A stretch of 64,000 nucleotides of DNA from contig NZ_AMRK01000012.1 in assembly GCF_000299875.1 (NCBI RefSeq), forward strand, positions 42,386-106,385, given 5' to 3'. Below the pieces are notes generated by a model. That model was not told the DNA's origin and made no database searches. It was given only the letters and a program-made list of their open reading frames with translations. The position numbers and the translations under genes were made by a program. Of the stretch, positions 51,695 through 61,088 are shown piece by piece. How positions within the stretch are numbered: the first letter of the stretch is position 1; each line of letters begins with the position of its first letter. This stretch comes from Celeribacter baekdonensis B30. GTDB lineage: Bacteria; Pseudomonadota; Alphaproteobacteria; Rhodobacterales; Rhodobacteraceae.

Positions 51695-53350
51695 TCAACG
51701 ACTAAACTTCTTATACTTCATCCGCTTAGGCTCCAACGCCTCAGCCCCCAACCGCCGCTTCTTGTCTTCTTCGTAATCCTCGAAGTTGCCTTCGAACCAT
51801 TCGACATGGGCATCGCCCTCAAACGCCAGGATATGCGTACAAATCCGGTCGAGGAAGAAACGGTCGTGCGAGATGACAACCGCGCAGCCCGCGAAGTCGG
51901 TGAGCGCGTCCTCCAAAGCGCGAAGGGTCTCGACGTCCAAATCGTTGGTCGGCTCATCGAGGAGCAAGACGTTGCCGCCGGATTTGAGCAGGCGGGCGAG
52001 GTGGACGCGGTTGCGTTCGCCGCCGGACAAGATGCCGACCTTTTTCTGTTGATCGCCGCCTTTGAAGTTGAAGGTCGAACAATAGGCGCGGCCGTTCACT
52101 TCGGCGTCGCCGAGTTTGATGATGTCTTGGCCGTCGGCGATGGCTTCGAACACGTTGGCTTTCGGGTCCAAATCGTCGCGGTTCTGATCGACGTAGGACA
52201 GTTTGACCGTGTCGCCATATTCGACCGTACCCTCGTCCGGCTGTTCCTGGCCGGTGAGCATTTTGAACAGCGTCGTTTTACCCGCGCCGTTGGGACCGAT
52301 GACGCCAACGATGCCGCCGGGCGGCAGGGAGAAGGACAGGTCTTCGATCAAAAGCTTGTCGCCCATGTGTTTTTTCAGCCCGTTGACCTCGATCACCTTG
52401 GAGCCAAGGCGCGGACCGTTGGGGATGACGATCTGGGCGCGGCCGACTTTTTCGCGCTCGGATTGACTGGCGAGTTCGTTATAGGCGTTGATCCGGGCCT
52501 TTTGTTTGGCTTGGCGGGCTTTGGCGCCTTGGCGAATCCATTCGAGTTCGCGCTCAAGCGTCTTTTGCTTGGATTTGTCCTCGCGGGCCTCTTGCGACAG
52601 GCGTTTGGCCTTTTGTTCAAGCCATGCGGAATAGTTGCCCTCGTAGGGGATGCCCGCGCCACGGTCGAGTTCGAGAATCCATCCGGTGATGTCATCCAAA
52701 AAATAGCGGTCGTGGGTGACGATCAGGATTGTGCCTTTGTAATCAATCAGGTGCTGTTGCAGCCAGGCGATGGTTTCGGCGTCCAGGTGGTTGGTCGGTT
52801 CGTCAAGGAGCAACATGTCGGGGGCTTCAAGAAGCAGTTTGCACAGCGCCACGCGACGTTTTTCACCGCCGGACAGCGTCGTGACATCGGCGTCATCGGG
52901 CGGGCAGCGCAGGGCCTCAAGCGAGATGTCGATCTGGCTGTCGAGGTCCCACAGGTTCTGCGCGTCGATCTCGTCTTGCAGCTTGGCCATCTCGTCGGCG
53001 GTCTCGTCCGAATAGTTCATCGCCAATTCGTTGTAGCGATCCAGAATGGCCTTTTTCTCTGCCACGCCCAGCATCACGTTGCCGCGCACGTCGAGCGACG
53101 GATCAAGTTCCGGCTCCTGCGGCAGATAGCCGACTTTGGCGCCCTCAGCGGCCCAAGCTTCGCCTTGGAAGTCTTTGTCTTGGCCCGCCATGATGCGCAG
53201 GAGGGTGGATTTACCAGTGCCGTTGACGCCGACCACACCGATTTTTACGCCGGGGAGGAAGTTCAGGCGGATGTTTTCAAACACCTTCTTGCCGCCGGGA
53301 TAGGTCTTGGACACGCCGTCCATGAAATAGACGTATTGATAGGCTGCCAT
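51695..53350 (-). CDS. ettA: Energy-dependent translational throttle protein EttA (ABC-F)
   Basis: A 551-residue soluble ABC-F ATPase that binds the ribosomal E site and gates the first peptide bond according to ATP/ADP level. Two ATPase domains have Walker A GVNGTGKST and GPNGAGKTT, signatures LSGGEKRR and LSGGERNR, and Walker B LLLDEPTNHLD and LLLDEPTNDLD. The inter-domain linker is rich in Lys, Arg, Glu and Gln. The EttA-type N-terminus (YVYFMDGVSKTYPGGKKV) and full length are normal. An AAAGGAG ribosome site precedes the ATG. Confidence 0.95.
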   Translation of the reverse strand: MAAYQYVYFMDGVSKTYPGGKKVFENIRLNFLPGVKIGVVGVNGTGKSTLLRIMAGQDKDFQGEAWAAEGAKVGYLPQEPELDPSLDVRGNVMLGVAEKKAILDRYNELAMNYSDETADEMAKLQDEIDAQNLWDLDSQIDISLEALRCPPDDADVTTLSGGEKRRVALCKLLLEAPDMLLLDEPTNHLDAETIAWLQQHLIDYKGTILIVTHDRYFLDDITGWILELDRGAGIPYEGNYSAWLEQKAKRLSQEAREDKSKQKTLERELEWIRQGAKARQAKQKARINAYNELASQSEREKVGRAQIVIPNGPRLGSKVIEVNGLKKHMGDKLLIEDLSFSLPPGGIVGVIGPNGAGKTTLFKMLTGQEQPDEGTVEYGDTVKLSYVDQNRDDLDPKANVFEAIADGQDIIKLGDAEVNGRAYCSTFNFKGGDQQKKVGILSGGERNRVHLARLLKSGGNVLLLDEPTNDLDVETLRALEDALTDFAGCAVVISHDRFFLDRICTHILAFEGDAHVEWFEGNFEDYEEDKKRRLGAEALEPKRMKYKKFSR

Positions 53351-53420
53351 TGTGCGGGCTCCTTTGGGAGGGAATAGGATTGGGGTGGTTTAGCGTGGGA
53401 GAGGGGGGGATGGGAAGGGG

Positions 53421-54803
53421 CTATCGGCTCAACTGGAAAGCGCTGGCGTAGTTGTCCCATAGGTAAATTAGGGTCGAATAGTCGAAACTTCCCAGCATAG
53501 TATTCGTATTGCTTTGATAGTATTCTTCAAAGAATCCCAAATCTCCTTGGGATTGGAAACAAAGCATCCAAGCGACCGTTGTCTGTTCTTTTGAGCCGTT
53601 TGCTTCACGAGGATCGGGCAGATGAAGAACCTTAGCTACATCTTCGTAGGTTAGTTGTTCTTGTTTGAGGCGGGATATGAGTTGAGGATAAAATGCGTTT
53701 AGGAACAGGAGGCCGACACGCAGTATTTCTTTGTTTCTGTTGATTTTCCTGTCGCCCCACTCATCCCAACATGATGGACTAATGATGAGAGATCGGGTGA
53801 AATGCTGTAAGCCGCGCAGGGTCGTGGAACTGGAGTCAGAGGCAAGGTTTAGGTAGGTGCTTGCGATGTGAAATGGTCCGTTTTGTTGCATTCCGAATTG
53901 GTTACAAAGTTTCTCAAAGTAGCTTTTCTTTAAGGAGAGAGTACTTTCTTGATCGTGCAGACGCATAGTCACTGTCACAAACTTTTGCAAATACAGCCCC
54001 GCATTCACGCCCGCTCCATACCGCGCCCGTACGGAGTTCTGTAATTCCGTCAGGTTCACACCCAATACGAAATGCACGTTCGGGACGTTGAAGAAATGTT
54101 TGATCACTTCCAGCAGGTTCAGAGCGTAATCCGGCCGACAGCGGTCCAACTCGTCCACGACAATGATGAGTTTTTGCTCGGCGGCGAGGTCGGTTAGGTA
54201 GGTGCGAAACCCTTCCATTGCGTCGGCTCTGGCCTCCTCAGCTTGCCAGAATGTGCCGATTGCATTGTCGAGTTCCTTCGCGCATTGTTTGGCCGCTTCG
54301 TCAAGAACCGACTCTGCGATGTCGTTGATGTTTCGAATAAGCCCTGCGGTTCCTGCTGCAACACCAAGGCGCAGTGCTGCGCGTCCGAGAGCCGGGGCGA
54401 ACACCTTGGCTTTTCTTACGCTCTCTTTGAGCTTTTGAACCCGCGTTTTCTCACTCTCGTCGTTGTCGTCGTCAGGCGTAAGACCTTCAATGCGCTTTGA
54501 AACTGTCCGGACAAGCGATACTAGAGGGTCATCCAGATAGTCCTCTTTGAACGCATCAAAATAGACGGTGTTTGCCGAGCCGCCGTTGTCCCTCACATGT
54601 GCGCCCACCCGGCATTTCAAAAACACCGATTTTCCTGCTCCCCATGGGGCATCAACTGCGATGACCATCGGCTCTTCAATTTTCTCAACAAGATCAGAGA
54701 GTTTCTTGCCATCCGTAGTTCGGCCTAGATCTGAGGCAGCTTCAAAGCCATCCGTGTAAAGCTCAATTTTTGGTTCCGGGACGGTTAGGCGCTGACCACT
54801 CAT
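53421..54803 (-). CDS. KAP-family P-loop NTPase
   Basis: A 460-residue protein. The N-terminal P-loop reads AVDAPWGAGKSVFLK (Walker A near residue 55), and YFDAFKEDYLDDP follows. A region of small hydrophobic helices (about residues 140-180) may touch the membrane, as in many KAP proteins. Walker B is KLIIVVDELDRCRPDYAL near residue 215, and HFVLGVNLTELQ is the usual KAP block after it. The C-terminus is all helical. KAP NTPases are patchy in bacteria and are found in some phage-defence systems (such as PifA-like); no partner gene is evident here. A GGAG site precedes the ATG. It stands between ettA and the MarR-GNAT gene. Confidence 0.85.
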   Translation of the reverse strand: MSGQRLTVPEPKIELYTDGFEAASDLGRTTDGKKLSDLVEKIEEPMVIAVDAPWGAGKSVFLKCRVGAHVRDNGGSANTVYFDAFKEDYLDDPLVSLVRTVSKRIEGLTPDDDNDESEKTRVQKLKESVRKAKVFAPALGRAALRLGVAAGTAGLIRNINDIAESVLDEAAKQCAKELDNAIGTFWQAEEARADAMEGFRTYLTDLAAEQKLIIVVDELDRCRPDYALNLLEVIKHFFNVPNVHFVLGVNLTELQNSVRARYGAGVNAGLYLQKFVTVTMRLHDQESTLSLKKSYFEKLCNQFGMQQNGPFHIASTYLNLASDSSSTTLRGLQHFTRSLIISPSCWDEWGDRKINRNKEILRVGLLFLNAFYPQLISRLKQEQLTYEDVAKVLHLPDPREANGSKEQTTVAWMLCFQSQGDLGFFEEYYQSNTNTMLGSFDYSTLIYLWDNYASAFQLSR

Positions 54804-54869
54804 AGAAAATGCTCCGATGCTCGAAATATCGGATGTAGTCTATGGGAACTCATAAAGAGAGGTCCAGCC

Positions 54870-55745
54870 TCACACCCGCTTTTCAAAGAACAAATCCGGG
54901 TAGGGATCGTCGTTGAACCGCTCAATCTCGGTCCAGCCGGTGCGGTGGTAGAGGTTGGTGGCTTCTGGCAGAGCGGAGTTGGTGTCGAGGCGCAGTGTAG
55001 TGATGCCCAAGGCGCGTGCGTGGGATTCTGCCTCGCTCATCAGGCGTTTGGCCAATCCAAGTCCGCGCGCGGAAGGGGCGACCCAGAGGCGTTTGATTTC
55101 CGCATATCCTTTGTCGGTGCCTTTGAGGCCGACACAGCCGGAGGGCAGACCGTCGGATGTCGCGACCAAGAATATGCCGCGTGGTGGGCGCATGTCAGAG
55201 GCATCCAAAGGGGCGGCTTCGGACGGGTCAAATCCCATGGAAAACCGCGCGGCCAATTCGCTGTAATAAGAGTGCAGGCAATGGAATGCGATAGGGTGCT
55301 CCGGGTCGATTTCAACGATTTCGATCCGGTCTCGGCCCAAGGCGGAGGCGACTAAATCCATCGCGGCCAAAAGGGCCTCTGGGTTGGGATGACGGTCGAT
55401 GAGGGCTTGGGCGCGATCATTGGAGAGGGTTTCATAGGCCTCGTATTCGGCGTGGCCTTTGGGGGTGAAAACCGCGAAACGGCGGCGTTTATCGTGTTTG
55501 TCCTCAGAGACATGGATCAGGCCTTCGTCCTCAAGACCACGCAAAAGGCGGCTTAAAAGGCCGGTGTCGAGGCCTAAAAAATCGCGAATGTCTGAGATGG
55601 ATCGGCCCATTGGGCCAATGGCATTGAGCACGCGCGCGGCGCCAAGCGGACGTCCGCGTCCCAGAAAGCTATGGTCCAACGCCCCGGTTTCGGTGGTAAC
55701 GGCGCGGTTAAGACGGCGGATGCGGGCAACGGGAGTGAGAGGCAT
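54870..55745 (-). CDS. MarR-GNAT fusion: regulator with acetyltransferase domain
   Basis: A 291-residue two-domain protein. Residues 1-125 are a MarR-type winged helix (SISDIRDFLGLDTGLLSRLLRGLEDEGLI and KHDKRRRFAVFTPKG). Residues about 135-290 are a GNAT acetyltransferase with the acetyl-CoA loop VAPSARGLGLAKRLM and a closing YHRTGWTEIERF. Such fusions are known in alphaproteobacteria; the acetylated target is unknown. The start is at 55745, divergent from nadD. Confidence 0.9.
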   Translation of the reverse strand: MPLTPVARIRRLNRAVTTETGALDHSFLGRGRPLGAARVLNAIGPMGRSISDIRDFLGLDTGLLSRLLRGLEDEGLIHVSEDKHDKRRRFAVFTPKGHAEYEAYETLSNDRAQALIDRHPNPEALLAAMDLVASALGRDRIEIVEIDPEHPIAFHCLHSYYSELAARFSMGFDPSEAAPLDASDMRPPRGIFLVATSDGLPSGCVGLKGTDKGYAEIKRLWVAPSARGLGLAKRLMSEAESHARALGITTLRLDTNSALPEATNLYHRTGWTEIERFNDDPYPDLFFEKRV

Positions 55746-55853
55746 TTTAAAAGCTGACCTTGGTCTGATATTTTTTCTGACTTTAGTCAGGTAATTTCGT
55801 CTGTCAAGTCAGACAGATTGACAGCCGCCTACCTTACCGCCATTCAGGACGTC

Positions 55854-56459
55854 ATGCGGTATGACCTGCCATATGCTCGTCCGGGTCAAGTGATTGGCCT
55901 GCTCGGGGGATCGTTTGATCCCGCGCATGAGGGCCATGTGCATATTACCAAAATGGCGCTCAAACGGTTCGACTTGGATCGGGTGTGGTGGCTGGTCAGT
56001 CCCGGCAACCCATTGAAATCAAAAGGTCCGGCGGCGATGGACAAGCGGTTGGCCCATGCCCGTGCCATAATGGATCACCCGCGTGTCGTGATCACCGATC
56101 TCGAGAGTCACACCAAAACCCGCTATACGGCGGCCACGCTGGATGCGGTGAAAGCGCTCTATCCCGGTGTGACCTTTGTCTGGCTGATGGGGGCGGATAA
56201 CCTCGCCCAGTTTCATCTTTGGCAAGATTGGCAAGGCATTATGGCGACAACGCCTGTGGGGGTGATCGCCCGACCCGGCACGCGCGGGGCAGCGCGCAAT
56301 TCGGTGGCGGCCCAAACCTTTGACTATGCAAAGCTTCCGGCGCGGGCTTCACGGCTTTTGGGGCGACGTGGTGCCCCCAGTTGGTGTTTTATCAATGTGC
56401 CGATGTCAGATGCGTCCTCAAGCGAAATCCGGGCAAATGGCGAGTGGGGCGGGGCCTGA
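55854..56459 (+). CDS. nadD: Nicotinate-nucleotide adenylyltransferase
   Basis: A 201-residue enzyme that adenylates nicotinate mononucleotide in NAD synthesis. The nucleotidyltransferase motif is [18 protein letters not shown] near the N-terminus. [12 protein letters not shown] and [17 protein letters not shown] are typical of NadD, and the C-terminal ISSTxxR-like motif reads SDASSSEIR. The ATG at 55854, five bases after AGGA, is preferred to a TTG at 55818. It is followed by dacB, a frequent order in Rhodobacteraceae. Confidence 0.93.
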   Translation: MRYDLPYARPGQVIGLLGGSFDPAHEGHVHITKMALKRFDLDRVWWLVSPGNPLKSKGPAAMDKRLAHARAIMDHPRVVITDLESHTKTRYTAATLDAVKALYPGVTFVWLMGADNLAQFHLWQDWQGIMATTPVGVIARPGTRGAARNSVAAQTFDYAKLPARASRLLGRRGAPSWCFINVPMSDASSSEIRANGEWGGA

Positions 56460-56580
56460 GCGCTTGCTGGCAATGATTTTATGCGGGCGATTTTGCAACG
56501 CCTGACTCTGGTCACGTTTTCCCGTCTTGCTCGGATCTCTGCCACAGGGTTAACTCCGGTTTATCAGGGGAGATTGGGGT

Positions 56581-58065
56581 ATGAGTCTGAACAGACGTGC
56601 GATACTTGGGCTGCTTTTGGGCGGTGTGGCCGGAGGGGCGTTTGGGCAAGAGACGATGGTCTCGCCGATTCCGAAGCCGCGTCCGCTTGATCTCCATAAG
56701 CAGGGGCTTCCAACGGGGGATGCGCTTGTCGAGCGGGCGGGCCTGTCGGGGGAGGTCGCCTTTGCCGTGGCGCGTGTGGCGCAAAGCGAGATGCTGGAGG
56801 CGCGCGGTCCGCTGTTGCGACTGCCGCCGGCTTCGGTGGCGAAAACGGTGACGAGCCTATATGCGCTTGAACATTTGGGGCCTGATTTTCGGTTTATTAC
56901 GAGGGTTTTGGCGACAGGCCCGATCAGCAATGGCGTGGTGCAGGGCGATTTGATTTTGATCGGCAGCGGCGATCCGATCCTCGACACGGATGCGCTGGCA
57001 CGGTTGGCGACCCAGCTTCGCGAGGCTGGGATTTCGGGCGTGTCTGGGCGGTTTTTGGTCCATGATGGTGCCTTGCCGCGGATTGAACAGATCGACGGGG
57101 CGCAGACCGAATATGCGGGCTATAATCCGGCGATCACCGGGCTGAACCTGAATTACAATCGGGTGCATTTCGAATGGCGGCGTCAGGGCGAGGATTACAG
57201 CCTTAAAATGGACGCGCGCGCCGCAAAATTTGCCCCTGATGTGCGCATTGCCCAGATGCGGGTCGCGCAGCGCGACCAGCCGGTGTTTGATCACGAGCCG
57301 GGGCAGGGGCGGGACGAATGGACGGTGGCGCGTTCCGCACTTGGCACCGGCGGGGCGCGGTGGTTGCCGGTGCGTTTGCCTACGCTCTATGCGGGCGAAG
57401 TGTTTCAGACGGTTGCTGCGCAGCTGGGCCTGCGATTGCCACAGGCGCAGCGGGCAAATGTCGTCCCTGAGGCTGTCGAGATTTCCCGCCTTGAGAGTGC
57501 CCCCATGAGTTTGATTGTAAAGGATATGTTGAAATATTCGACCAATTTGACCGCAGAGGTTTTGGGGCTTTTGACCACACAGGCACGAGGGGTAAAGCCG
57601 GTGTCTTTGCAGGCCTCGGCGCAGGCGATGACCGAATGGGCGCAGGCACGGTTCGGCTTGCGGCATATGTCGTTTGTAGATCATTCCGGTCTCGGAGGGG
57701 CGTCACAGATATCCGCGTCTGACATGGTGCATATGCTGACGACGCCCGGCGTTGAGGCAACACTTGCGCCGCTTTTGAAACCGATTCCGATGAAGAATGC
57801 GCAGGGTGAGGTGATCAAGGATGCGCTGGCGTCAGTGGTCGCCAAAACCGGGACTCTGGATTTTGTGTCCACATTGGCCGGGTATCTTGAGGCACCGGGG
57901 GGCAAGCGGATGGCCTTTGCGATTTTTGCCGCAGATGTGCCAAAGCGCGAGGCCGCGAAACTGTCGGGTCAGGACGTGCCGCGGGGGGCGAGGAGCTTCA
58001 ATGCAGGTGCAAAGAAACTACAACAGGCGCTGATTGCGCGCTGGGCAGCGGCGTATCAGAGCTAG
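56581..58065 (+). CDS. dacB: D-alanyl-D-alanine carboxypeptidase/endopeptidase, PBP4 (DacB) family
   Basis: A 494-residue penicillin-binding protein that trims peptidoglycan cross-links in the periplasm. A signal peptide is visible (RRAILGLLLGGVAGGAFGQ; the RR pair may mark a Tat-type signal). The S-x-x-K motif is PASVAKT near residue 82, S-x-N is YSTN near 319, and K-T-G is AKTGTLDF near 421. The long insertion between the first two motifs is typical of PBP4. It lies 121 bases after nadD on the same strand. Confidence 0.92.
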   Translation: MSLNRRAILGLLLGGVAGGAFGQETMVSPIPKPRPLDLHKQGLPTGDALVERAGLSGEVAFAVARVAQSEMLEARGPLLRLPPASVAKTVTSLYALEHLGPDFRFITRVLATGPISNGVVQGDLILIGSGDPILDTDALARLATQLREAGISGVSGRFLVHDGALPRIEQIDGAQTEYAGYNPAITGLNLNYNRVHFEWRRQGEDYSLKMDARAAKFAPDVRIAQMRVAQRDQPVFDHEPGQGRDEWTVARSALGTGGARWLPVRLPTLYAGEVFQTVAAQLGLRLPQAQRANVVPEAVEISRLESAPMSLIVKDMLKYSTNLTAEVLGLLTTQARGVKPVSLQASAQAMTEWAQARFGLRHMSFVDHSGLGGASQISASDMVHMLTTPGVEATLAPLLKPIPMKNAQGEVIKDALASVVAKTGTLDFVSTLAGYLEAPGGKRMAFAIFAADVPKREAAKLSGQDVPRGARSFNAGAKKLQQALIARWAAAYQS

Positions 58066-58097
58066 GCTGTTGTAAAGCGGGTTTGAAAAGACGCAGC

Positions 58098-58538
58098 TCA
58101 GGCGTTTTCTGTTTCGTGAACCACAGCATAGCGCGCCCGGGCACCGCGTTCGATGGCGGCGGCATGGAGGCGGTCGATGGTGAGTTCGTAGCGGATCTCT
58201 TCCAACAAGCGCAACTCGGCCTCATAGGTGTGGCCGTCTGCGGCGGCCACATCACAGGCCAAGGCATAAGCGGTTTCAAACAGATAGCCCGGAAGGTTAT
58301 CGCGGATCAGGCCGAAAAGCGCGTCAAGGCCGTCTTCTTCGGAGAAGAGGTCGAAGACGGTTGAGGAGACCAGTTTGATCCGGTCTGGATCATAATCGGC
58401 AAAGATTGGCAGGTGGTTGACGATATTCTCGATCGTGATCAATTCCGCCGTGCGGATGTTTTCGTCAGACATGGATTGCGCGATCATGACCGCGACGAGG
58501 CAGTCCTGCGGTGTAAGGGAATGGGGCATATCGGTCAT
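58098..58538 (-). CDS. TerB-family (tellurite-resistance-like) helical protein
   Basis: A 146-residue cytoplasmic all-helical protein. Features of the TerB-like fold are present: an acidic N-terminal helix pair with SMSDENIRTAELITIENIV, and FETAYALACDVAAADGHTYEAELRLLEEIRYEL, whose D-G-x-x-x-x-E motif marks the second repeat and could bind metal. Actual tellurite resistance is not implied, since single TerB-like genes are widespread. It converges with dacB (33-base gap) and is divergent from lysS. Confidence 0.82.
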   Translation of the reverse strand: MTDMPHSLTPQDCLVAVMIAQSMSDENIRTAELITIENIVNHLPIFADYDPDRIKLVSSTVFDLFSEEDGLDALFGLIRDNLPGYLFETAYALACDVAAADGHTYEAELRLLEEIRYELTIDRLHAAAIERGARARYAVVHETENA

Positions 58539-58770
58539 CGAACGGTCTTTTCATAGGGGGCCAAAGGCAGTTGGAGGAAGGATAGGCGGGGCGTTGGGTG
58601 GGGGCAAGTCTTGTTCTGATCGGGCGGGGCGTGGCGGTGGGAAAATGCAGAGGATTACTCCGCGCATTGCCCAGTAATTCTTGACCCTTGGCGCGACTGG
58701 CAATAGACGACGAGTTTGCGGGCGGCCTCTGCGCCGATGCCTGCTGTCAAATGATATAAGGATTGTCCCC

Positions 58771-60414
58771 ATGTCTGACCTGCGTGACGCTGGTATGAGT
58801 TCGAAAGCCTGGCCCTTTGAAGAGGCGCGCAAGGTACTCAAGCGCTATGAGCAGTCCAAGGACAAGAAGGGATTTGTGCTGTTTGAGACCGGCTATGGGC
58901 CGTCTGGTTTGCCGCATATCGGCACTTTTGGCGAGGTCTTGCGCACAACGATGATCCGCCGCGCCTTTGAGGTGATTTCCGACATCCCGACCCGGCTGAT
59001 TTGTTTCTCCGATGATATGGACGGGATGCGCAAAGTGCCGGGCAATGTGCCGAACCAAGAGATGTTGAAAGAGAACGCGCAGCGTCCGCTGACCTCTGTA
59101 CCCGATCCGTTTGGCGAGTTTGAGAGCTTTGGTCATCACAACAATGCGATGCTGCGGCGGTTCCTTGACACGTTTGGCTTTGAATATGAGTTTTATTCGG
59201 CCACGGAGTTTTACAAATCGGGTCGGTTTGACGAGGTGCTCAAACGCGCCGTCGACAAGTATGATGAGGTGATGGCGGTGATGTTGAAATCGCTGCGCGA
59301 CGAACGCGCGGCGAGCTATTCGATTTTCCTGCCGATCCACCCGGAAACGGGGCGGGTGCTTTATGTGCCGATGAAATCGGTCAATCGCGACGACTACACC
59401 ATCACCTTTGACGATGAAGAGGGTCGTGAATGGACCCTTCCGGTCACGGGCGGCAACGTGAAACTGCAGTGGAAACCGGACTTTGGCGCGCGCTGGGCGG
59501 CGCTGGGTGTGGACTTTGAAATGTATGGCAAGGACCACAGCACCAACACGCCGATCTATGACCGGATTTGTGAAATTCTGGGCGGGAAAAAGCCGGAGCA
59601 TTTCACCTACGAATTGTTCCTGGATTCGAGCGGTCAGAAAATTTCGAAATCGTCGGGCAATGGTTTGACCATCGACGAATGGCTGACCTATGCCTCGACT
59701 GAAAGCCTGTCCTATTTCATGTATCAAAAGCCCAAAACGGCGAAGCGTATGCATTTTGATGTGATCCCGCGGGCGATGGATGAATATCACCAACAGCTTC
59801 GCGCCTATGCCAAACAGGACGTCACCCAACGCGCCAACAACCCGGTGTTTCACATCCACGGCGCGGATGTGCCGGCCTCTGATATGGTTGTGCCGTTCAC
59901 CATGTTGCTCAACCTTGCCTCTGTGGCGGGGGCCGAGGACAAGGATCAGCTTTGGGGCTATATCAAACGCTATGCACCAGAAGCGACGGCTGAAACCCAC
60001 CCGCAATTGGATGCGGCGGCGGGCTATGCCGTGCGGTACTACAATGACTTTGTGAAGCCTGAAAAGACCTTCCGCGTGCCGACCGAGCAAGAGCGGGCGG
60101 CGATGACGGATTTGATGGCGGCCTTTGGGTCGGCGGAATTGGCTTTGTCCGAGATTGCCAAGAAAAACGCAGCGGATGGCGTGGACGAGGCGTTGCCGGA
60201 GGCGGATTTCACCGATGGCGATTTCTTGCAAACGGTGGTCTTTGCCGTGGGTAAAAACCACGAGTTCGACAATCTGCGCGACTGGTTCAAAGCGCTCTAC
60301 GAGGTGCTTTTGGGCCAGTCCGAAGGCCCGCGCTTTGGCTCTTTTGCAGCCCTTTACGGCGTCAATGAAACCATTGATTTGATCGCCAAAGGATTGGCGG
60401 GCGAGTTGGCCTAA
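58771..60414 (+). CDS. lysS: Lysyl-tRNA synthetase, class I
   Basis: A 547-residue class I LysRS, the type found in archaea and some alphaproteobacteria instead of the common class II enzyme. The HIGH motif reads [10 protein letters not shown] near residue 48 and the KMSKS motif reads [10 protein letters not shown] near residue 290. The ATG at 58771 follows AAGGA. The frame is open back to 58681 but that part is atypical. It is essential for translation. Confidence 0.95.
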   Translation: MSDLRDAGMSSKAWPFEEARKVLKRYEQSKDKKGFVLFETGYGPSGLPHIGTFGEVLRTTMIRRAFEVISDIPTRLICFSDDMDGMRKVPGNVPNQEMLKENAQRPLTSVPDPFGEFESFGHHNNAMLRRFLDTFGFEYEFYSATEFYKSGRFDEVLKRAVDKYDEVMAVMLKSLRDERAASYSIFLPIHPETGRVLYVPMKSVNRDDYTITFDDEEGREWTLPVTGGNVKLQWKPDFGARWAALGVDFEMYGKDHSTNTPIYDRICEILGGKKPEHFTYELFLDSSGQKISKSSGNGLTIDEWLTYASTESLSYFMYQKPKTAKRMHFDVIPRAMDEYHQQLRAYAKQDVTQRANNPVFHIHGADVPASDMVVPFTMLLNLASVAGAEDKDQLWGYIKRYAPEATAETHPQLDAAAGYAVRYYNDFVKPEKTFRVPTEQERAAMTDLMAAFGSAELALSEIAKKNAADGVDEALPEADFTDGDFLQTVVFAVGKNHEFDNLRDWFKALYEVLLGQSEGPRFGSFAALYGVNETIDLIAKGLAGELA

Positions 60415-60492
60415 GTCCACGACACGTGACGTAAATGTGATCCAACCCTTCGTTTGGCTGCGTAAGATCAGCAGACAGACGGAGGGTTTTAC

Positions 60493-60888
60493 ATGTTTAA
60501 AGCACTGATCACCGCAACAGTTCTGGGCCTTGCCCCGCTGACGGCTCTGGGCAATGAGATGACGGATGTGATTTCGGATCAATTACAGGCGTTTCAAAGG
60601 CGCGATGTCGGGGCGGCGTGGGAGTATGCCAGCCCAATGATCCAAGGCCAGTTTGTCGACCCGCGCAGTTTTGCCCATATCGTCGAACAGGGCTACGGCC
60701 CGATTTGGAACAACGCCACGGTGCGGTTTGGCATGAACATGGTGCAAGACGGGCGGGTGATTCAGACGGTGATTGTCACCGATCAGACGGGTCAAACGCA
60801 GGGCTATGAATACGACATGATTGAAACGGACGCCGGTTGGAAGGTGAACGGGGTGCGCCCGATTGACGTGGCCGATGTTGCCGTTTGA
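60493..60888 (+). CDS. DUF4864 exported protein
   Basis: A 131-residue protein with a signal peptide cleaved near TALGNEM. The DUF4864 pattern follows: ISDQLQAFQRRDVGAAWEYASPMIQGQF (helical), then a strand-rich half including YEYDMIETDAGWKVNGVRP. Its cone-shaped fold resembles the SnoaL/NTF2 class. The function is unknown. A GGAGG ribosome site precedes the ATG. It stands alone, about 80 bases after lysS. Confidence 0.85.
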   Translation: MFKALITATVLGLAPLTALGNEMTDVISDQLQAFQRRDVGAAWEYASPMIQGQFVDPRSFAHIVEQGYGPIWNNATVRFGMNMVQDGRVIQTVIVTDQTGQTQGYEYDMIETDAGWKVNGVRPIDVADVAV

Positions 60889-61088
60889 GAGAGGACGTGC
60901 GTTGCGCGGGGGCAAATTGAGCCGCGCGCAGGGTTAACAGCGGGGTTAACTTCACTGCTGTAGAGCTTTCACATCTCGGGTCATGCGCCCGGACTTTCCA
61001 TGACGAAAGACCATGAGAGGCGTGGCGCACCGTGAGGGTGCGGCGGGCACCGGTCGCGCATGTATTGAAAGATGTGAAAGGGGTTCGG

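Noticed and set aside
51806..53377. 523-residue plus-strand open frame over ettA
   Set aside because: Fully antisense to ettA, which has intact ABC motifs; composition is typical of a shadow frame.
58747..60582. 611-residue minus-strand open frame over lysS
   Set aside because: Antisense shadow of a synthetase with intact catalytic motifs; no ribosome site or family signature.
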